Assembly (NCBI GenBank): GCA_019233975.1
Contig: JAFALY010000010.1
Location: forward strand, 59,138-123,137
DNA length: 64,000 nucleotides
From: Alphaproteobacteria bacterium
Lineage (GTDB): Bacteria > Pseudomonadota > Alphaproteobacteria > UBA9219
Reading direction: 5' to 3'
Each line of letters opens with the position of its first letter. The stretch's first letter is position 1. Under the pieces are notes generated by a model. The model was not told the origin of the DNA. It worked only from the letters and a program-made list of their open reading frames with translations, and did no database searches. Made by a program: the position numbers and the translations under genes. Positions 26,778 through 36,198 of this stretch are shown piece by piece.

Positions 26778-27887
26778 CTAGTCTTTTTTAACCGGCCCCT
26801 CAAGCTTGTCGATACGGCCCGTTAAATCCTCAATTTTCTTAAAGAATTGCTTGAGACGGCCAATGCTCATGAACTGTTCCATCAAGCGGTCGCGCGGCAT
26901 GGCGGGGATACCGCCGACCACGCTTTGCGCCTGAACGTTACCCGCGATACCGCTGAGCGCCATAGCCACCGCGTCATCACCGATACTCACATGGTCGGCC
27001 ACGCCAACGGCCCCACCCAACACGACGCGGTTGCCGATCTTGGCGCTGCCCGCGATGCCAACACGGCCGCAGATCAGGCAATTATCGCCGATGGTCACAT
27101 TGTGGCCAATCTGAACCTGATTGTCGATTTTGGTGCCGTTGCCGATACGCGTGGCGACGATGGTGCCGCGGTCGATGGAGGTGTTCGCGCCAATTTCAAC
27201 ATCATCGCCCACGATAACGGCGCCGAGCGAGGCGATGCGAAGCAATTGGTTGTTCGATTCTGCCGTGACAGTGCCGCCACCCGATGCCTTCGCCTGTTCA
27301 ACACTGCCGGCTTCGGGGGTCACAAAGCTGAAACCATCAGCGCCGACGCTGGCGTTAAAATGAATGATGCTGCGCGCGCCGATCACGACATTCATGCCGA
27401 TACGCGCACCCGGATAAACAAGCCCATCGGCCCCCAGTGTCGCGCGCGGCGCCACATAGGTTTGTGGATGCAGGACACAATTGTCACCGATAACAGCGCC
27501 AGCGCCGACAAAGCTTTGCGCGCCGATGGTGACGTTCTGACCGATTTTGGCACCGTCTTCGACCACGGCGGTTGGGTGAATACCCGGGGCCACCGGCACG
27601 GTTTCGGCAAACAAGCGCGTGAGCGCAGACATAGCCAGACGCCCGCGATCCACCGCAATAACGGCTTGCGCCATGCCATCCGGCACATCCACGCCGCGTG
27701 ACACGATCATGGCGGTTACCTGCTTGCCATCCAGAAAGGGTACGAGCTTTGGGTCGATGGCAAGCACAAGGTCGCCCGCCCCCAGTGTATCAGCCGGGTG
27801 GGCTACACGGGATAAAACGACCGCACCGTTGCCGGTCAGGGTGCCGCCGACGGCGTCGGCAATCGCAAGAGCTGTATGACGCGGCAT
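26778..27887 (-). CDS. lpxD: UDP-3-O-(3-hydroxyacyl)glucosamine N-acyltransferase
   Basis: LpxD adds the second hydroxyacyl chain during lipid A synthesis. The 369-residue protein has the N-terminal uridine-binding domain (1-100), a long left-handed beta helix of hexapeptide repeats, the G-A-D-G-F-S-F-V loop, and the catalytic-type His in QIGHNVTIG. The C-terminal helix follows. These features favour true LpxD over other hexapeptide transferases. It stands apart from the usual bamA-lpxD-fabZ-lpxA cluster and instead heads a block with a special ACP and a condensing enzyme. Confidence 0.9.
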   Translation of the reverse strand: MPRHTALAIADAVGGTLTGNGAVVLSRVAHPADTLGAGDLVLAIDPKLVPFLDGKQVTAMIVSRGVDVPDGMAQAVIAVDRGRLAMSALTRLFAETVPVAPGIHPTAVVEDGAKIGQNVTIGAQSFVGAGAVIGDNCVLHPQTYVAPRATLGADGLVYPGARIGMNVVIGARSIIHFNASVGADGFSFVTPEAGSVEQAKASGGGTVTAESNNQLLRIASLGAVIVGDDVEIGANTSIDRGTIVATRIGNGTKIDNQVQIGHNVTIGDNCLICGRVGIAGSAKIGNRVVLGGAVGVADHVSIGDDAVAMALSGIAGNVQAQSVVGGIPAMPRDRLMEQFMSIGRLKQFFKKIEDLTGRIDKLEGPVKKD

Positions 27888-27905
27888 GAATGTCCTGTGA
27901 AAAAA

Positions 27906-28532
27906 TTACGGCGATGTACCCGGCAAAACGGGCGCCGTGATGATGAAGTCGCGCAGATGGCCGTTAATCGCGCTTTTCAGGTTGTTGGTCAAATCCTGCA
28001 TCAGGCCGTTATAGATCTTGTAATAGGCGTTCTGACGTTCGATGGCGGTTGGATCTTCCGGCAAGGTTTCATGACGGCTGGCTTCGGCATTCACCGAACC
28101 GCTCAGCTGTGTCGCGGATTGTCCTTGCCCTGCATGGCCGCGCACATCAATGGTAACGGCGGCATGGGCCACATACTGACTGGTCTGTTCGCGAGTGAAC
28201 ATGTCATCGCCGTGTTTGATCGGCTGCGCATCCAACGTGGCGTCGCGAATAGTCACGACCGCTTCGCCGCTTGTACCGACGGCCACCAATTTTTCACTGG
28301 CCCAACGGCGAATGGCGTTGGCAATGGTTGGTTGGAAGTTATTTGTGTTGTAGGGCGAACGGACAGGCTGTGGGCCGGTGCGGTCCATAACCGTCACCGT
28401 CAGCACATCCAACCGGACGGGCGGTGTTGTGTCAACGGCAGCCTGAACGGCGACAGGCGGCGTTGACGAGCAACCCACCAGGGCAATAGCGGAAAAAGTC
28501 AGAAGGGCCAGTAGCGCATGATGTTTTTTCAT
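27906..28532 (-). CDS. Outer-membrane-type lipoprotein of unknown function
   Basis: The 208-residue product begins with a lipoprotein signal, lipobox A-L-V-G-C with Cys21 as the lipid anchor. The residue after it is Ser, so outer-membrane sorting is expected. The mature domain is mixed alpha/beta with no motif that I recognise. Its start overlaps the stop of the antiporter gene by 4 bases, and lpxD begins 18 bases after its stop, so it belongs to the same envelope operon. Confidence 0.8.
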   Translation of the reverse strand: MKKHHALLALLTFSAIALVGCSSTPPVAVQAAVDTTPPVRLDVLTVTVMDRTGPQPVRSPYNTNNFQPTIANAIRRWASEKLVAVGTSGEAVVTIRDATLDAQPIKHGDDMFTREQTSQYVAHAAVTIDVRGHAGQGQSATQLSGSVNAEASRHETLPEDPTAIERQNAYYKIYNGLMQDLTNNLKSAINGHLRDFIITAPVLPGTSP

Positions 28533-29827
28533 GCCGCTTTTTTAGGCTTGCGCGGTTCGGTTGTAAAGCCATCCTTTGGCATTTCGACATGCCGATACCC
28601 ATACCGGCTGGCCAGCAAATGAAAGCTTGTGCCTTGAAAAAGCACGGAAAATACCACCGTGACGTAGGTCAGACTGAGGATCAGATCTTTCTCAGCCACT
28701 GCGGGAAGCGACAAGGCCATGGCGATCGAAATACCGCCACGCATCCCGCCCCAGGTTAAAAGGGCGATCGTACCTTTTTCAAATTTGTAGAATGGGCTGA
28801 GCAGGGCAACAGGCAGGGAAACACTGGCGCAACGCGCCAATAAAATGGCGCCGGTAGCCAGCAGGCCGAACAGGGCCATGAGTGGGCTGATGGATACAAC
28901 CATCATTTCAAAACCCATGAGAATAAACAGGACGGCGTTGATGACTTCATCCAGCAACTCCCAGAACATGTTCACATGTTTGCGGTAACGGTGCGCAACG
29001 CCAAACATCTGACTGTGGTTGCCGACAACCAGCCCGCCGATAACCATCGTGATGGGCGCGGAGACGTCCAATTGTTCCGCCAGTACATAGCCGCATACGG
29101 CCAGCGCAAGCGTCATCAGCACTTCAACTTTATAATCGTCTATATGACCCAGCAGATGCTGCCCCACCCAGCCGAGCAGAAAGCCAAAGACGATGGCCCC
29201 CAGCCCTTGCCACGCCAGGACGCGCATAACTTCGTTGGCGCTGATGGTTTCATTGGGATGTTGCGCCACACCCAACAGCAACAGGAACAGCACGACGCCA
29301 ACGCCGTCGTTGAGCAGGCTTTCGCAGCTGATTTTTACGCGCAGCGCCTTTGAAACGCCAACTGTTTTCAATATACCCAGCACGGCGACCGCGTCCGTAG
29401 GCGCAATCAGCGCACCGAAAATCAACGCATAAATGTAAGGCAGCGTAATACCGAGCGCCGACGCCAGGAACCACACCAATGTGCCGGCCGCAAAGGCCGC
29501 GACCGTCGTTCCAAATGTCGCCAGAACAAGGATGATGCCCTGATGCCGCCTGAGGTCCTGAAAATTGACGTTCAGCGCGCCGGCAAAAAGCAGGAAGCAC
29601 AGCATGCCGTGCAGCAGGATATTGGAAAAGTCGATATGCGCGACAAGGTTGATAATAGGAGAGTAGTCCATCAACCCCAATGCCCGCCCGCCCATGGTCA
29701 AAAATGACAGGAGCAGGGCAAACATCATCAACCCGACCATCGAAGGCAGGCGCAAGAACCGGTAATTAAGATAGGCGCCCGCCGCAGCAAGGCCGAGCAA
29801 AAGCGCCAATGTCTGAAAAGCGGTCAT
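28529..29827 (-). CDS. CPA1-family Na+(K+)/H+ antiporter
   Basis: This 432-residue protein has about twelve hydrophobic helices and the CPA1/NhaP core, including FGALIAPTDAVAVLGIL and the ion-binding segment with CESLLNDGVGVVLF. It exchanges Na+ or K+ for protons across the inner membrane. It is the first gene of a five-gene run with the lipoprotein, lpxD, acp and ketoacyl-ACP synthase. The overlap with the lipoprotein start suggests translational coupling. Confidence 0.92.
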   Translation of the reverse strand: MTAFQTLALLLGLAAAGAYLNYRFLRLPSMVGLMMFALLLSFLTMGGRALGLMDYSPIINLVAHIDFSNILLHGMLCFLLFAGALNVNFQDLRRHQGIILVLATFGTTVAAFAAGTLVWFLASALGITLPYIYALIFGALIAPTDAVAVLGILKTVGVSKALRVKISCESLLNDGVGVVLFLLLLGVAQHPNETISANEVMRVLAWQGLGAIVFGFLLGWVGQHLLGHIDDYKVEVLMTLALAVCGYVLAEQLDVSAPITMVIGGLVVGNHSQMFGVAHRYRKHVNMFWELLDEVINAVLFILMGFEMMVVSISPLMALFGLLATGAILLARCASVSLPVALLSPFYKFEKGTIALLTWGGMRGGISIAMALSLPAVAEKDLILSLTYVTVVFSVLFQGTSFHLLASRYGYRHVEMPKDGFTTEPRKPKKAA

Positions 29828-29977
29828 GGATTCAATCGGTTAGGTTTTCGCCCTTTAGGCTTAGCGTACAATCCTATCGAAAAGGTAAATTCCGAATATT
29901 GCTGTTGCATAGCCGCCGCGCTTTTGTCATGCAGGGTGCACCCCCTCTGGGTCAACACAACTGCCGGGAGAAAAACC

Positions 29978-30673
29978 ATGCGGCTGCCCGTTTTCGTTCG
30001 CCCCCTGATGTTTTTGCTCCTCCTTCTGCCCTGTGGGGCGGAGGCCGCAACCACCTATATAAACGCAGATTTATTACCGCCAACCCTATTGGCGCCGCCG
30101 CCCGCCGAAGCCAGCCCCGCCAACAAAGCCAATATCGCCGGCGTTCTGCGGGCACAAAAACATGTTTCCAAGGAAGCCGTTGCGGAAATGAAGGCAGAAC
30201 AACACCTGACGCCGGATTTGGTCGCCGCCATGCTGGGCCCCGATTATACCCGTGAAAATTATCCGGCAACGCACGCCCTGATCGACCGCGCATTTAGCGA
30301 TTGCGAGGCCGTCACGGCGATTGATAAAAAATTCTGGCACACGCGCAGACCCTATCTGGTCAGCCATCAGGTGCATTTGCTGATCGACCCCATCGACACC
30401 AACCCGTCATACCCCAGCGGCCACACATCCGGTTCACGGATTGTCGCCGAAGTTCTGGCGCAATTGTTTCCGGAACAGCAGGACAGCCTGCGTTCCAAGG
30501 CCGCCAGCATCGCTTGGCATCGCGTGCAGGCTGGCGTACATTACCCCGTAGACATTCAGTCCGGCGAGCAAGTCGCCATGCTGGTGCTGGGCGCCATGAC
30601 GGCGTCCCCCGACTATCAGCGCGATCTGGCCGCCGCGCGTGCCGAAATTGCAGCCAGACCGTTACAACATTAA
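29978..30673 (+). CDS. Class A non-specific acid phosphatase (PAP2 superfamily)
   Basis: From the ATG at 29978, which has GGGAG 8 bases before it, the product is 231 residues with a signal peptide ending near GAEAA, so it is periplasmic or secreted. The three phosphatase motifs are present: K-x6-R-P in KKFWHTRRP, P-S-G-H, and S/W-H-R-x5-H-x3-D in WHRVQAGVHYPVD. The residues Lys, Arg, His and Asp of the vanadium-haloperoxidase-like site are complete. It likely releases phosphate from organic monophosphates outside the inner membrane. Confidence 0.88.
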   Translation: MRLPVFVRPLMFLLLLLPCGAEAATTYINADLLPPTLLAPPPAEASPANKANIAGVLRAQKHVSKEAVAEMKAEQHLTPDLVAAMLGPDYTRENYPATHALIDRAFSDCEAVTAIDKKFWHTRRPYLVSHQVHLLIDPIDTNPSYPSGHTSGSRIVAEVLAQLFPEQQDSLRSKAASIAWHRVQAGVHYPVDIQSGEQVAMLVLGAMTASPDYQRDLAAARAEIAARPLQH

Positions 30674-30697
30674 GCCCGAACAACATCAGGATTATTT

Positions 30698-31696
30698 ATG
30701 ACAAACATGACAACCCAGACCGCCGATATTCGGTACAACTGGACTGCGGCAGAGGTACAGGCTTTGCTGGAAGCGCCGCTTCTGGATCTGGTTTATCAGG
30801 CGCAGGGCGTGCACCGTCAGCATCAGGATAATTCCATTCAACTGGCAAGCTTGCTGTCCGTCAAGACGGGCGGTTGTCCCGAAGATTGCGCCTATTGCCC
30901 ACAAAGCGCGCACCACGCCAAATCAACCGGTCTGGCCAAAGAAACCACAATGGATGTCGATGCCGTTCTGGCCAAAGCACAAATGGCCAAGGATGCCGGC
31001 GCATCACGTTTCTGCATGGGTGCAGCATGGCGCGAAGTGCGCGATGGCGAAGAATTTAACAGCGTTCTGGCGATGGTGCGCGGCGTGCGCGCCATGGGTA
31101 TGGAGGCATGCGTTACGCTTGGCATGTTGAAACCGCATCAGGCACAGCAACTGGCGGACGCCGGATTGACCGCCTACAACCACAATCTGGATACCGGCCC
31201 CGATTATTACAATAAGATCATTAGCACCCGCACTTATCAGGACAGGCTTGATACCCTGCAGCATGTACGCGAAGCGGGCGTTACGTTGTGCTGCGGCGGC
31301 ATTATCGGCATGGGTGAAGGCATCGCAGACCGCGCCGGCCTGATCGCCACGCTGGCCTGCATGACACCGCATCCCGAAAGTGTGCCGATCAACGCACTGG
31401 TCGCCGTCAAGGGTACGCCATTGGCGGAACAGCCACCGATTGACCCGTTGGAATTGGTGCGCATGTGCGCAGTTGCACGCATCACGATGCCAAAGGCACG
31501 CGTGCGTTTGTCGGCAGGGCGTGCGGCCCTGTCACGTGAAGCGCAGGCGCTGTGTTTCATGGCGGGCGCCAATTCGATTTTCTACGGCGAAAAATTGCTG
31601 ACCACTGCCAACAATGACGCAGCAGACGATCAGGCCATGATCAAATCACTGGGACTTACAATTTCGGAAACAAGCTGCAGCGCAAACGCCGCCTGA
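30698..31696 (+). CDS. bioB: Biotin synthase
   Basis: BioB is a radical SAM enzyme that inserts sulphur into dethiobiotin. The radical SAM cysteines are Cys60, Cys64 and Cys67 in CPEDCAYC. The downstream YNHNLDT and the auxiliary 2Fe-2S ligands are as expected, and the length of 332 residues is normal. AGGA lies before the ATG. No other biotin gene (bioA, bioD, bioF) is near, so either they lie elsewhere or the cell salvages dethiobiotin. Confidence 0.96.
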   Translation: MTNMTTQTADIRYNWTAAEVQALLEAPLLDLVYQAQGVHRQHQDNSIQLASLLSVKTGGCPEDCAYCPQSAHHAKSTGLAKETTMDVDAVLAKAQMAKDAGASRFCMGAAWREVRDGEEFNSVLAMVRGVRAMGMEACVTLGMLKPHQAQQLADAGLTAYNHNLDTGPDYYNKIISTRTYQDRLDTLQHVREAGVTLCCGGIIGMGEGIADRAGLIATLACMTPHPESVPINALVAVKGTPLAEQPPIDPLELVRMCAVARITMPKARVRLSAGRAALSREAQALCFMAGANSIFYGEKLLTTANNDAADDQAMIKSLGLTISETSCSANAA

Positions 31697-31712
31697 CGTT
31701 TAAGCGGCGCGC

Positions 31713-31940
31713 TTAGTGGACGCTGAGCGCCTGCATGTCATGTTGGCCAACGGTTGCGAACGCCACCTGGCGGTCACCCACAACCGTCAAAGGCGTACCG
31801 TCCGCCGCATGGATGGAATGCAGTTTCTTGCCGTCCACAACAACCGTTTTAATATACGCCATGTCTTCCAACCCAAGACTGCCCAGATCATTGCAATCTG
31901 ACTGTGTTTTATGTTGAAGAATGTCGTTTTTGGTAATCAT
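31713..31940 (-). CDS. DUF1150 family small protein
   Basis: The 75-residue protein contains the DUF1150 pattern: M-A-Y-I-K-x-V-V-V-D-G-K, then I-H-A-A-D-G-T-P-L and a C-terminal A-x-x-Q-H-D. The ATG at 31940 has GAGAGG upstream and is preferred over the Met at 31958. The family is confined almost to alphaproteobacteria and is often found next to small heat-shock proteins, but no Hsp20 gene is here. Function unknown. It converges on bioB. Confidence 0.85.
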   Translation of the reverse strand: MITKNDILQHKTQSDCNDLGSLGLEDMAYIKTVVVDGKKLHSIHAADGTPLTVVGDRQVAFATVGQHDMQALSVH

Positions 31941-32170
31941 CGTCGGCCTCTCAATCACATCGGTACTTTCTGCTTACAAGGTCCATTTAAATACGGATTA
32001 GATAAACAACGGTTAATTCGGCGCGTTTCTTTTTGTAAACAAGCGGTTAAGATATTTTATTGCCGCATTTAAATGCGCTGGCCCAATTGCGGTTTAAAGA
32101 AAATTAAGACTATGCCGCCTACGATGGGGGTTCCCGCAAACCGCTGCGCGCATGTCTGCGGTATGCTTCT

Positions 32171-33859
32171 ATGTTTTCCACGGCGACCATGGCGATTGCG
32201 TCTTATCTCTCTAACTTTCTGAATGCGACGGGCGGCATCGCTTATGAATGGGATCTGCAAAACGATCACATAACATGGTATGGCGCGTGGCAGCGCCTTT
32301 TCAAAGCCGGTCCCGCACCCGACAATATGCAGCGCCTGCTGGCAGTTATCGTGCCGGATGATCAGGCGTCTTTCTTCGGTTCTGAAAATCCCGTCCTGGA
32401 CAGGCATTTCCGCATCCGCCTGCCCGACAATAAAATTGCCGCCGTCCACGAATACGGCATGCAGGAATATCTGGGCGGTCGCGTCGTTATGCAGCGCGGC
32501 GTTCTGGAATATCGTGAAGCAGAAACCGCCGTCACCACAGGCAATCAAGCCAAACAAGGGCACGATCTTCTGACCGACTGCATCAACCGCGATGAAATGC
32601 TGCGCTATATCACAGCCGCGATAGAAGCGGCGCAGGGCAGCCGACGTGATCCCACCTATCTTGTGATCGGCATCGACAAGATGTCTTTTGTGAACGAAGC
32701 CGTGGGTATGAGCGCAGGTGACGCGTTGTTGCGCGGCGTGGCCGAACGCCTGCGGCAAATGTTACCAGAGCGTGCGCAACTGGCCCGCGTCGGCGGCGAT
32801 ATGTTCAGCATCCTCCTGAACGACACGGTTGCACAAGATTACGCGCGTTTATCCGCACGCATTTTGCAAAGCTTCCGCGATCACCCTGTCGTCACACCGG
32901 TTACACCTTTGCATATTACCGTTTCCATCGGCGGCGTGCGCGTCACCCCGCGTATTCAAAGTGCCGCGGAAGTGATGATTTACGCCGAACAGGCTTTGCA
33001 CGAAGCGCGACAACGCGGGCGCAATCTGTTTGTGGAATACAACGATTCACCCGAACGCGCACAGGAAACACGGCAACTGCTGGAGCTTAGCGGCCGTATC
33101 AAAAGCGCCTTCAAAAACGATGGGTTCCGCCTGGCCTTCCAGCCGGTTGTTGAGGCGTCCACCGGTAAGCACCTCTTTCATGAAGCGCTGGTGCGCATGT
33201 TTGATGAAGATGGCAAACCGGTTTCAGCAGCATCTTTTGTGCCCGCGATTGAACAGTTGGGTCTGGCATTCGAGCTGGACAAACGCGTTTTGCATCTGGC
33301 CATTCAGGAGATGATGCAGCACAAGGATTTGAGCCTTGCCATCAACATATCGGGCCTGACCGCAGCGCAATCCGATTGGCCGGATTATATGAAGCGCGTC
33401 CTGTCACCGCATCCGGATGTAGCGTCGCGCCTGATTGTTGAGATTACGGAAACCGCAGCCATCGTCGATGTTTCTGAAACGCGGCGTTTCGTTGACACAT
33501 TGCGCAGCATGGGTGGCCGTGTGGCGCTGGATGATTTCGGCGCGGGCTTTACATCCATCCGGCATTTGCGGTCGCTGGGTCTGGCCATCATGAAGATCGA
33601 CAAAGATCTGTTGCACAATCTGGAACAAAACCGCGAGCAACAACATCTGGTCCGCACCCTGATACATCTGGCCAGCGGATTGGGATTGAAAACCGTTGTC
33701 GAAGGCGTGGAAACGACCGAAATCGCCGAATGGTTCAAGATGGAACGCGTCGATATGATGCAGGGCTATTTCTTCGGCAAGCCGACGCTCGACCCGCCCT
33801 GGCGCGATAAAAAGTCAGTCAGCAACGACATCGTACCACAAGCCGTAGCTACCGTTTAA
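32171..33859 (+). CDS. Degenerate-GGDEF / EAL protein, probable c-di-GMP phosphodiesterase
   Basis: This 562-residue protein has an N-terminal PAS-like sensor (about 1-110), a GGDEF domain (about 140-295) and an EAL domain (about 310-550). The GGDEF signature reads V-G-G-D-M-F; loss of the Glu predicts no cyclase activity, though the domain may still bind GTP as a regulator. The EAL domain looks intact: HEALVRM, the Asn in NISG, EITET, DDFGAG, KIDK, EGVET and QGYFFGKP supply all catalytic residues. No membrane segments are seen, so it is cytoplasmic. The net role should be breakdown of cyclic di-GMP. Confidence 0.92.
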   Translation: MFSTATMAIASYLSNFLNATGGIAYEWDLQNDHITWYGAWQRLFKAGPAPDNMQRLLAVIVPDDQASFFGSENPVLDRHFRIRLPDNKIAAVHEYGMQEYLGGRVVMQRGVLEYREAETAVTTGNQAKQGHDLLTDCINRDEMLRYITAAIEAAQGSRRDPTYLVIGIDKMSFVNEAVGMSAGDALLRGVAERLRQMLPERAQLARVGGDMFSILLNDTVAQDYARLSARILQSFRDHPVVTPVTPLHITVSIGGVRVTPRIQSAAEVMIYAEQALHEARQRGRNLFVEYNDSPERAQETRQLLELSGRIKSAFKNDGFRLAFQPVVEASTGKHLFHEALVRMFDEDGKPVSAASFVPAIEQLGLAFELDKRVLHLAIQEMMQHKDLSLAINISGLTAAQSDWPDYMKRVLSPHPDVASRLIVEITETAAIVDVSETRRFVDTLRSMGGRVALDDFGAGFTSIRHLRSLGLAIMKIDKDLLHNLEQNREQQHLVRTLIHLASGLGLKTVVEGVETTEIAEWFKMERVDMMQGYFFGKPTLDPPWRDKKSVSNDIVPQAVATV

Positions 33860-33886
33860 TTCTCTTTTCAAATTAGAAGATGCAGG

Positions 33887-33906
33887 CGCACGAATGGCAT
33901 CGTGCG
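33887..33906. terminator. Stem-loop between convergent genes, candidate terminator
   Basis: CGCACGA (33887-33893) pairs perfectly with TCGTGCG (33900-33906) around a 6-base loop, between the EAL gene and the convergent 76-residue gene. Neither side has a clear T run, so its role as an intrinsic terminator is uncertain. Confidence 0.4.
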
Positions 33907-33912
33907 TGTTGA

Positions 33913-34143
33913 TTAGAAGCCGATCGTGTTGTCGATAACCTTAGCAGCCATCGTGATCGCCGATATGCCCTTAACCTTACCGCCCAACGTAGTGGCTTCA
34001 TTTTTCAAAATGGCGACGTTCTTCTGGTCCGGCTGACCAATATGCCGTTTGCCAATAACCTTACCCCGCGCAGACATACGAGGCACGCCAGCAACCGCTA
34101 ATTCCAGCGCTTCTTGCGTTAATCTGGTGACAAATTGCGTCAT
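33913..34143 (-). CDS. Hypothetical protein, 76 residues
   Basis: I do not recognise the family. AAGGA lies about 10 bases before the ATG at 34143, supporting translation. The protein is basic, has no signal peptide or membrane helix, and contains two halves: a helical start and a Gly/Lys-rich middle with G-K-V-I-G-K-R-H. The gene is flanked by AT-rich DNA on its 5' side (34144-34228), which may hold its promoter. Confidence 0.6.
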   Translation of the reverse strand: MTQFVTRLTQEALELAVAGVPRMSARGKVIGKRHIGQPDQKNVAILKNEATTLGGKVKGISAITMAAKVIDNTIGF

Positions 34144-34228
34144 GTCTCATTTTCCTTACAACATCACCTTACAGCCCTATTACACATTGAAAACATTAAC
34201 AAGCTATGAATTACTTTCATCAATAAAA

Positions 34229-35086
34229 TCAATATGATAAGAATTCTGTAACCTTTAAAAGTAACGATAATGGGTTTTCGTCCGTTACACAAGCGATATA
34301 AAGCCAGCCTTGGGCATGGGCCAAGGCCGCCAGTCTGCCCTGATGCGCGTGCATACGGACCTGATAGGCGTCACGCAGCGCATCGATATTCGCAACCAGC
34401 AGATCGGGGTCGCCTTCCGGGGACAGCAGGCGCGCACGCCCCGTAAACGGTAATGTGATTTCCGCAGGGTCCATCACATGCAGCAAAACGCCACGGCGTG
34501 GTCTATCCGCAAGGCGTGCGAGAGCGGCATCCCACGCCGTGTCTTCATCGAGAAAATCGGAGGCAATGACAAAGGGTTCGCCACCACCGTCACCCTCCAA
34601 CACCGGCGATGATTTGCTTCCCGCCGTTGCACATAATGTTGCAGCAAATTCAGACAATGCGGATGGGTGATAGGCACACGCAGGCCCCGTCATGCCGCGC
34701 ACCCCATCACCGGCGCGCAGCACCAGCGACGACAGCGTTAGGGTCAGCAGCATCGCGTAATCTGCTTTTGTCATATTGCGCGCAGACGCGTAATCCATCG
34801 ACGGCGACAGGTCGGGCCACAGCAGAAGATGATGCGTGATCTGCCATTCGCGTTCGCGTACATAAAGCGTGTCACCACGCGCCGAACGTCGCCAATCTAT
34901 ACGGTGCGCGCTATCGCTGCCGGTATAGGGGCGGTATTGCCAGAAATCATCACCGGTACCCGCGCGCCGCCGCGCATGCCGGCCCAGCCACAGGCTTTGC
35001 GCCATATGTTCGGCGCACAGCAGAAGATCAGGCAGTTGCGCCACATATTGTTGGGCTGTGCCCACAAGGCGGGCAGAGGCTGTCAT
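34229..35086 (-). CDS. DUF58 domain protein
   Basis: The 285-residue protein has the DUF58 signature F/Y-R-P-Y-x-G-D-x-x-x-R-I-D-W-R, followed by a degenerate VWA-like domain with D-L-S-P-S-M where metal-binding DxSxS is expected. DUF58 proteins are regularly paired with MoxR ATPases and are thought to help maturation of metalloenzymes or envelope complexes. Here the MoxR gene ends 1 base before its start. The membrane-bound VWA and BatD-like partners common in such operons are absent. Confidence 0.88.
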   Translation of the reverse strand: MTASARLVGTAQQYVAQLPDLLLCAEHMAQSLWLGRHARRRAGTGDDFWQYRPYTGSDSAHRIDWRRSARGDTLYVREREWQITHHLLLWPDLSPSMDYASARNMTKADYAMLLTLTLSSLVLRAGDGVRGMTGPACAYHPSALSEFAATLCATAGSKSSPVLEGDGGGEPFVIASDFLDEDTAWDAALARLADRPRRGVLLHVMDPAEITLPFTGRARLLSPEGDPDLLVANIDALRDAYQVRMHAHQGRLAALAHAQGWLYIACVTDENPLSLLLKVTEFLSY

Positions 35087-35087
35087 A

Positions 35088-36122
35088 TCAATCCAGCGCT
35101 TCGGTCAGCAGGTGAATAATCCGCGGCAATGCCACGTTATCAGCACGCGCGGTGTAGTTCAGCGCCATGCGATGCTGCAGCACCGGCAGCGCGAGTGCTT
35201 TGACATCTTCAACCGACGGCGACAGACGGCCATCCAGCAGAGAGAGAGCGCGCGCTGCGAGGCTGAGCGCCTGAACTGCGCGCGGCCCCGGGCCCCAAAC
35301 CACATATTTTTTGACCGCATCAAGAGTCGTGCTTTCGGCGCGGCCTTGACGCACAAGCGTCAGCATCGCCTCCATCACTTTGTCACTGAGCGGCAATTGG
35401 CGCACCAGCTGTTGTAATTCCTGCCACAGACCGCCATTCAGAATAGGCTTTGCCACCACCGATGCGCCCATGGTGGTCGACAGCAGCATCTGCCGTTCGG
35501 CGTCCAATGACGGATAACCGACATTCACCTGCATCAGAAAACGGTCCAGCTGCGCTTCGGGCAACGGGTAGGTTCCTTCCTGTTCCAGCGGGTTTTGCGT
35601 GGCCAGCACATGAAATGGCGCGGGCAGGGCATGGTCGTGGCCCGATACCGTCACAGTGTTTTCCTGCATCGCCTGCAACAGCGCCGACTGCGTGCGCGGA
35701 CTGGCGCGGTTAATTTCATCCGCCATCAATAACTGGCTGAACACGGGGCCGGGGATAAAACGGAATTGGCGTGCACCGGCGGGCGTTTCCTCCAGAACCT
35801 CTACCCCCAGAATGTCAGACGGCATCAGGTCGGGCGTGCATTGAATGCGCTTCTGCTGCAGACCCAGAACTGTGCCAATGGTTTCAACCAGTCGGGTCTT
35901 GGCCAGCCCCGGCACGCCAATCAGCAACACATGCCCACCTGCCAGCAAGGCCGTAAGGCAGTTCAGGACAACATCGTCCTGACCGAATATAACGGCCCCG
36001 ATCGCGGTTTTGACGTCGGCCAGCAATCGCCCTGCAGCATCGACAGCCTGTACGGGCTCGGCGGGCAAAAGCGGGGACGTGGCAGTGCGAACGGAAGAAA
36101 CAGGTGCGGAGTTCAGCGTCAT
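35088..36122 (-). CDS. MoxR-family AAA+ ATPase
   Basis: At 344 residues, this AAA+ ATPase carries Walker A GVPGLAKT, Walker B LLMADEINR, sensor 1 in ATQNPLEQEGTYPLPEAQLDRF and the C-terminal lid of the MoxR group. MoxR ATPases act as chaperones for cofactor insertion or complex assembly with VWA-domain partners. The DUF58 gene follows immediately. The N-terminus has about 30 extra Ser/Ala/Val-rich residues before the core, so the true start may lie downstream of 36122. Confidence 0.92.
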   Translation of the reverse strand: MTLNSAPVSSVRTATSPLLPAEPVQAVDAAGRLLADVKTAIGAVIFGQDDVVLNCLTALLAGGHVLLIGVPGLAKTRLVETIGTVLGLQQKRIQCTPDLMPSDILGVEVLEETPAGARQFRFIPGPVFSQLLMADEINRASPRTQSALLQAMQENTVTVSGHDHALPAPFHVLATQNPLEQEGTYPLPEAQLDRFLMQVNVGYPSLDAERQMLLSTTMGASVVAKPILNGGLWQELQQLVRQLPLSDKVMEAMLTLVRQGRAESTTLDAVKKYVVWGPGPRAVQALSLAARALSLLDGRLSPSVEDVKALALPVLQHRMALNYTARADNVALPRIIHLLTEALD

Positions 36123-36198
36123 GGTGTTTCCCTTTGTGACCGCTTGATTATGCCGATATTTTTATGATTATTCAGCAGTAAAATGCTACAACACAAAC

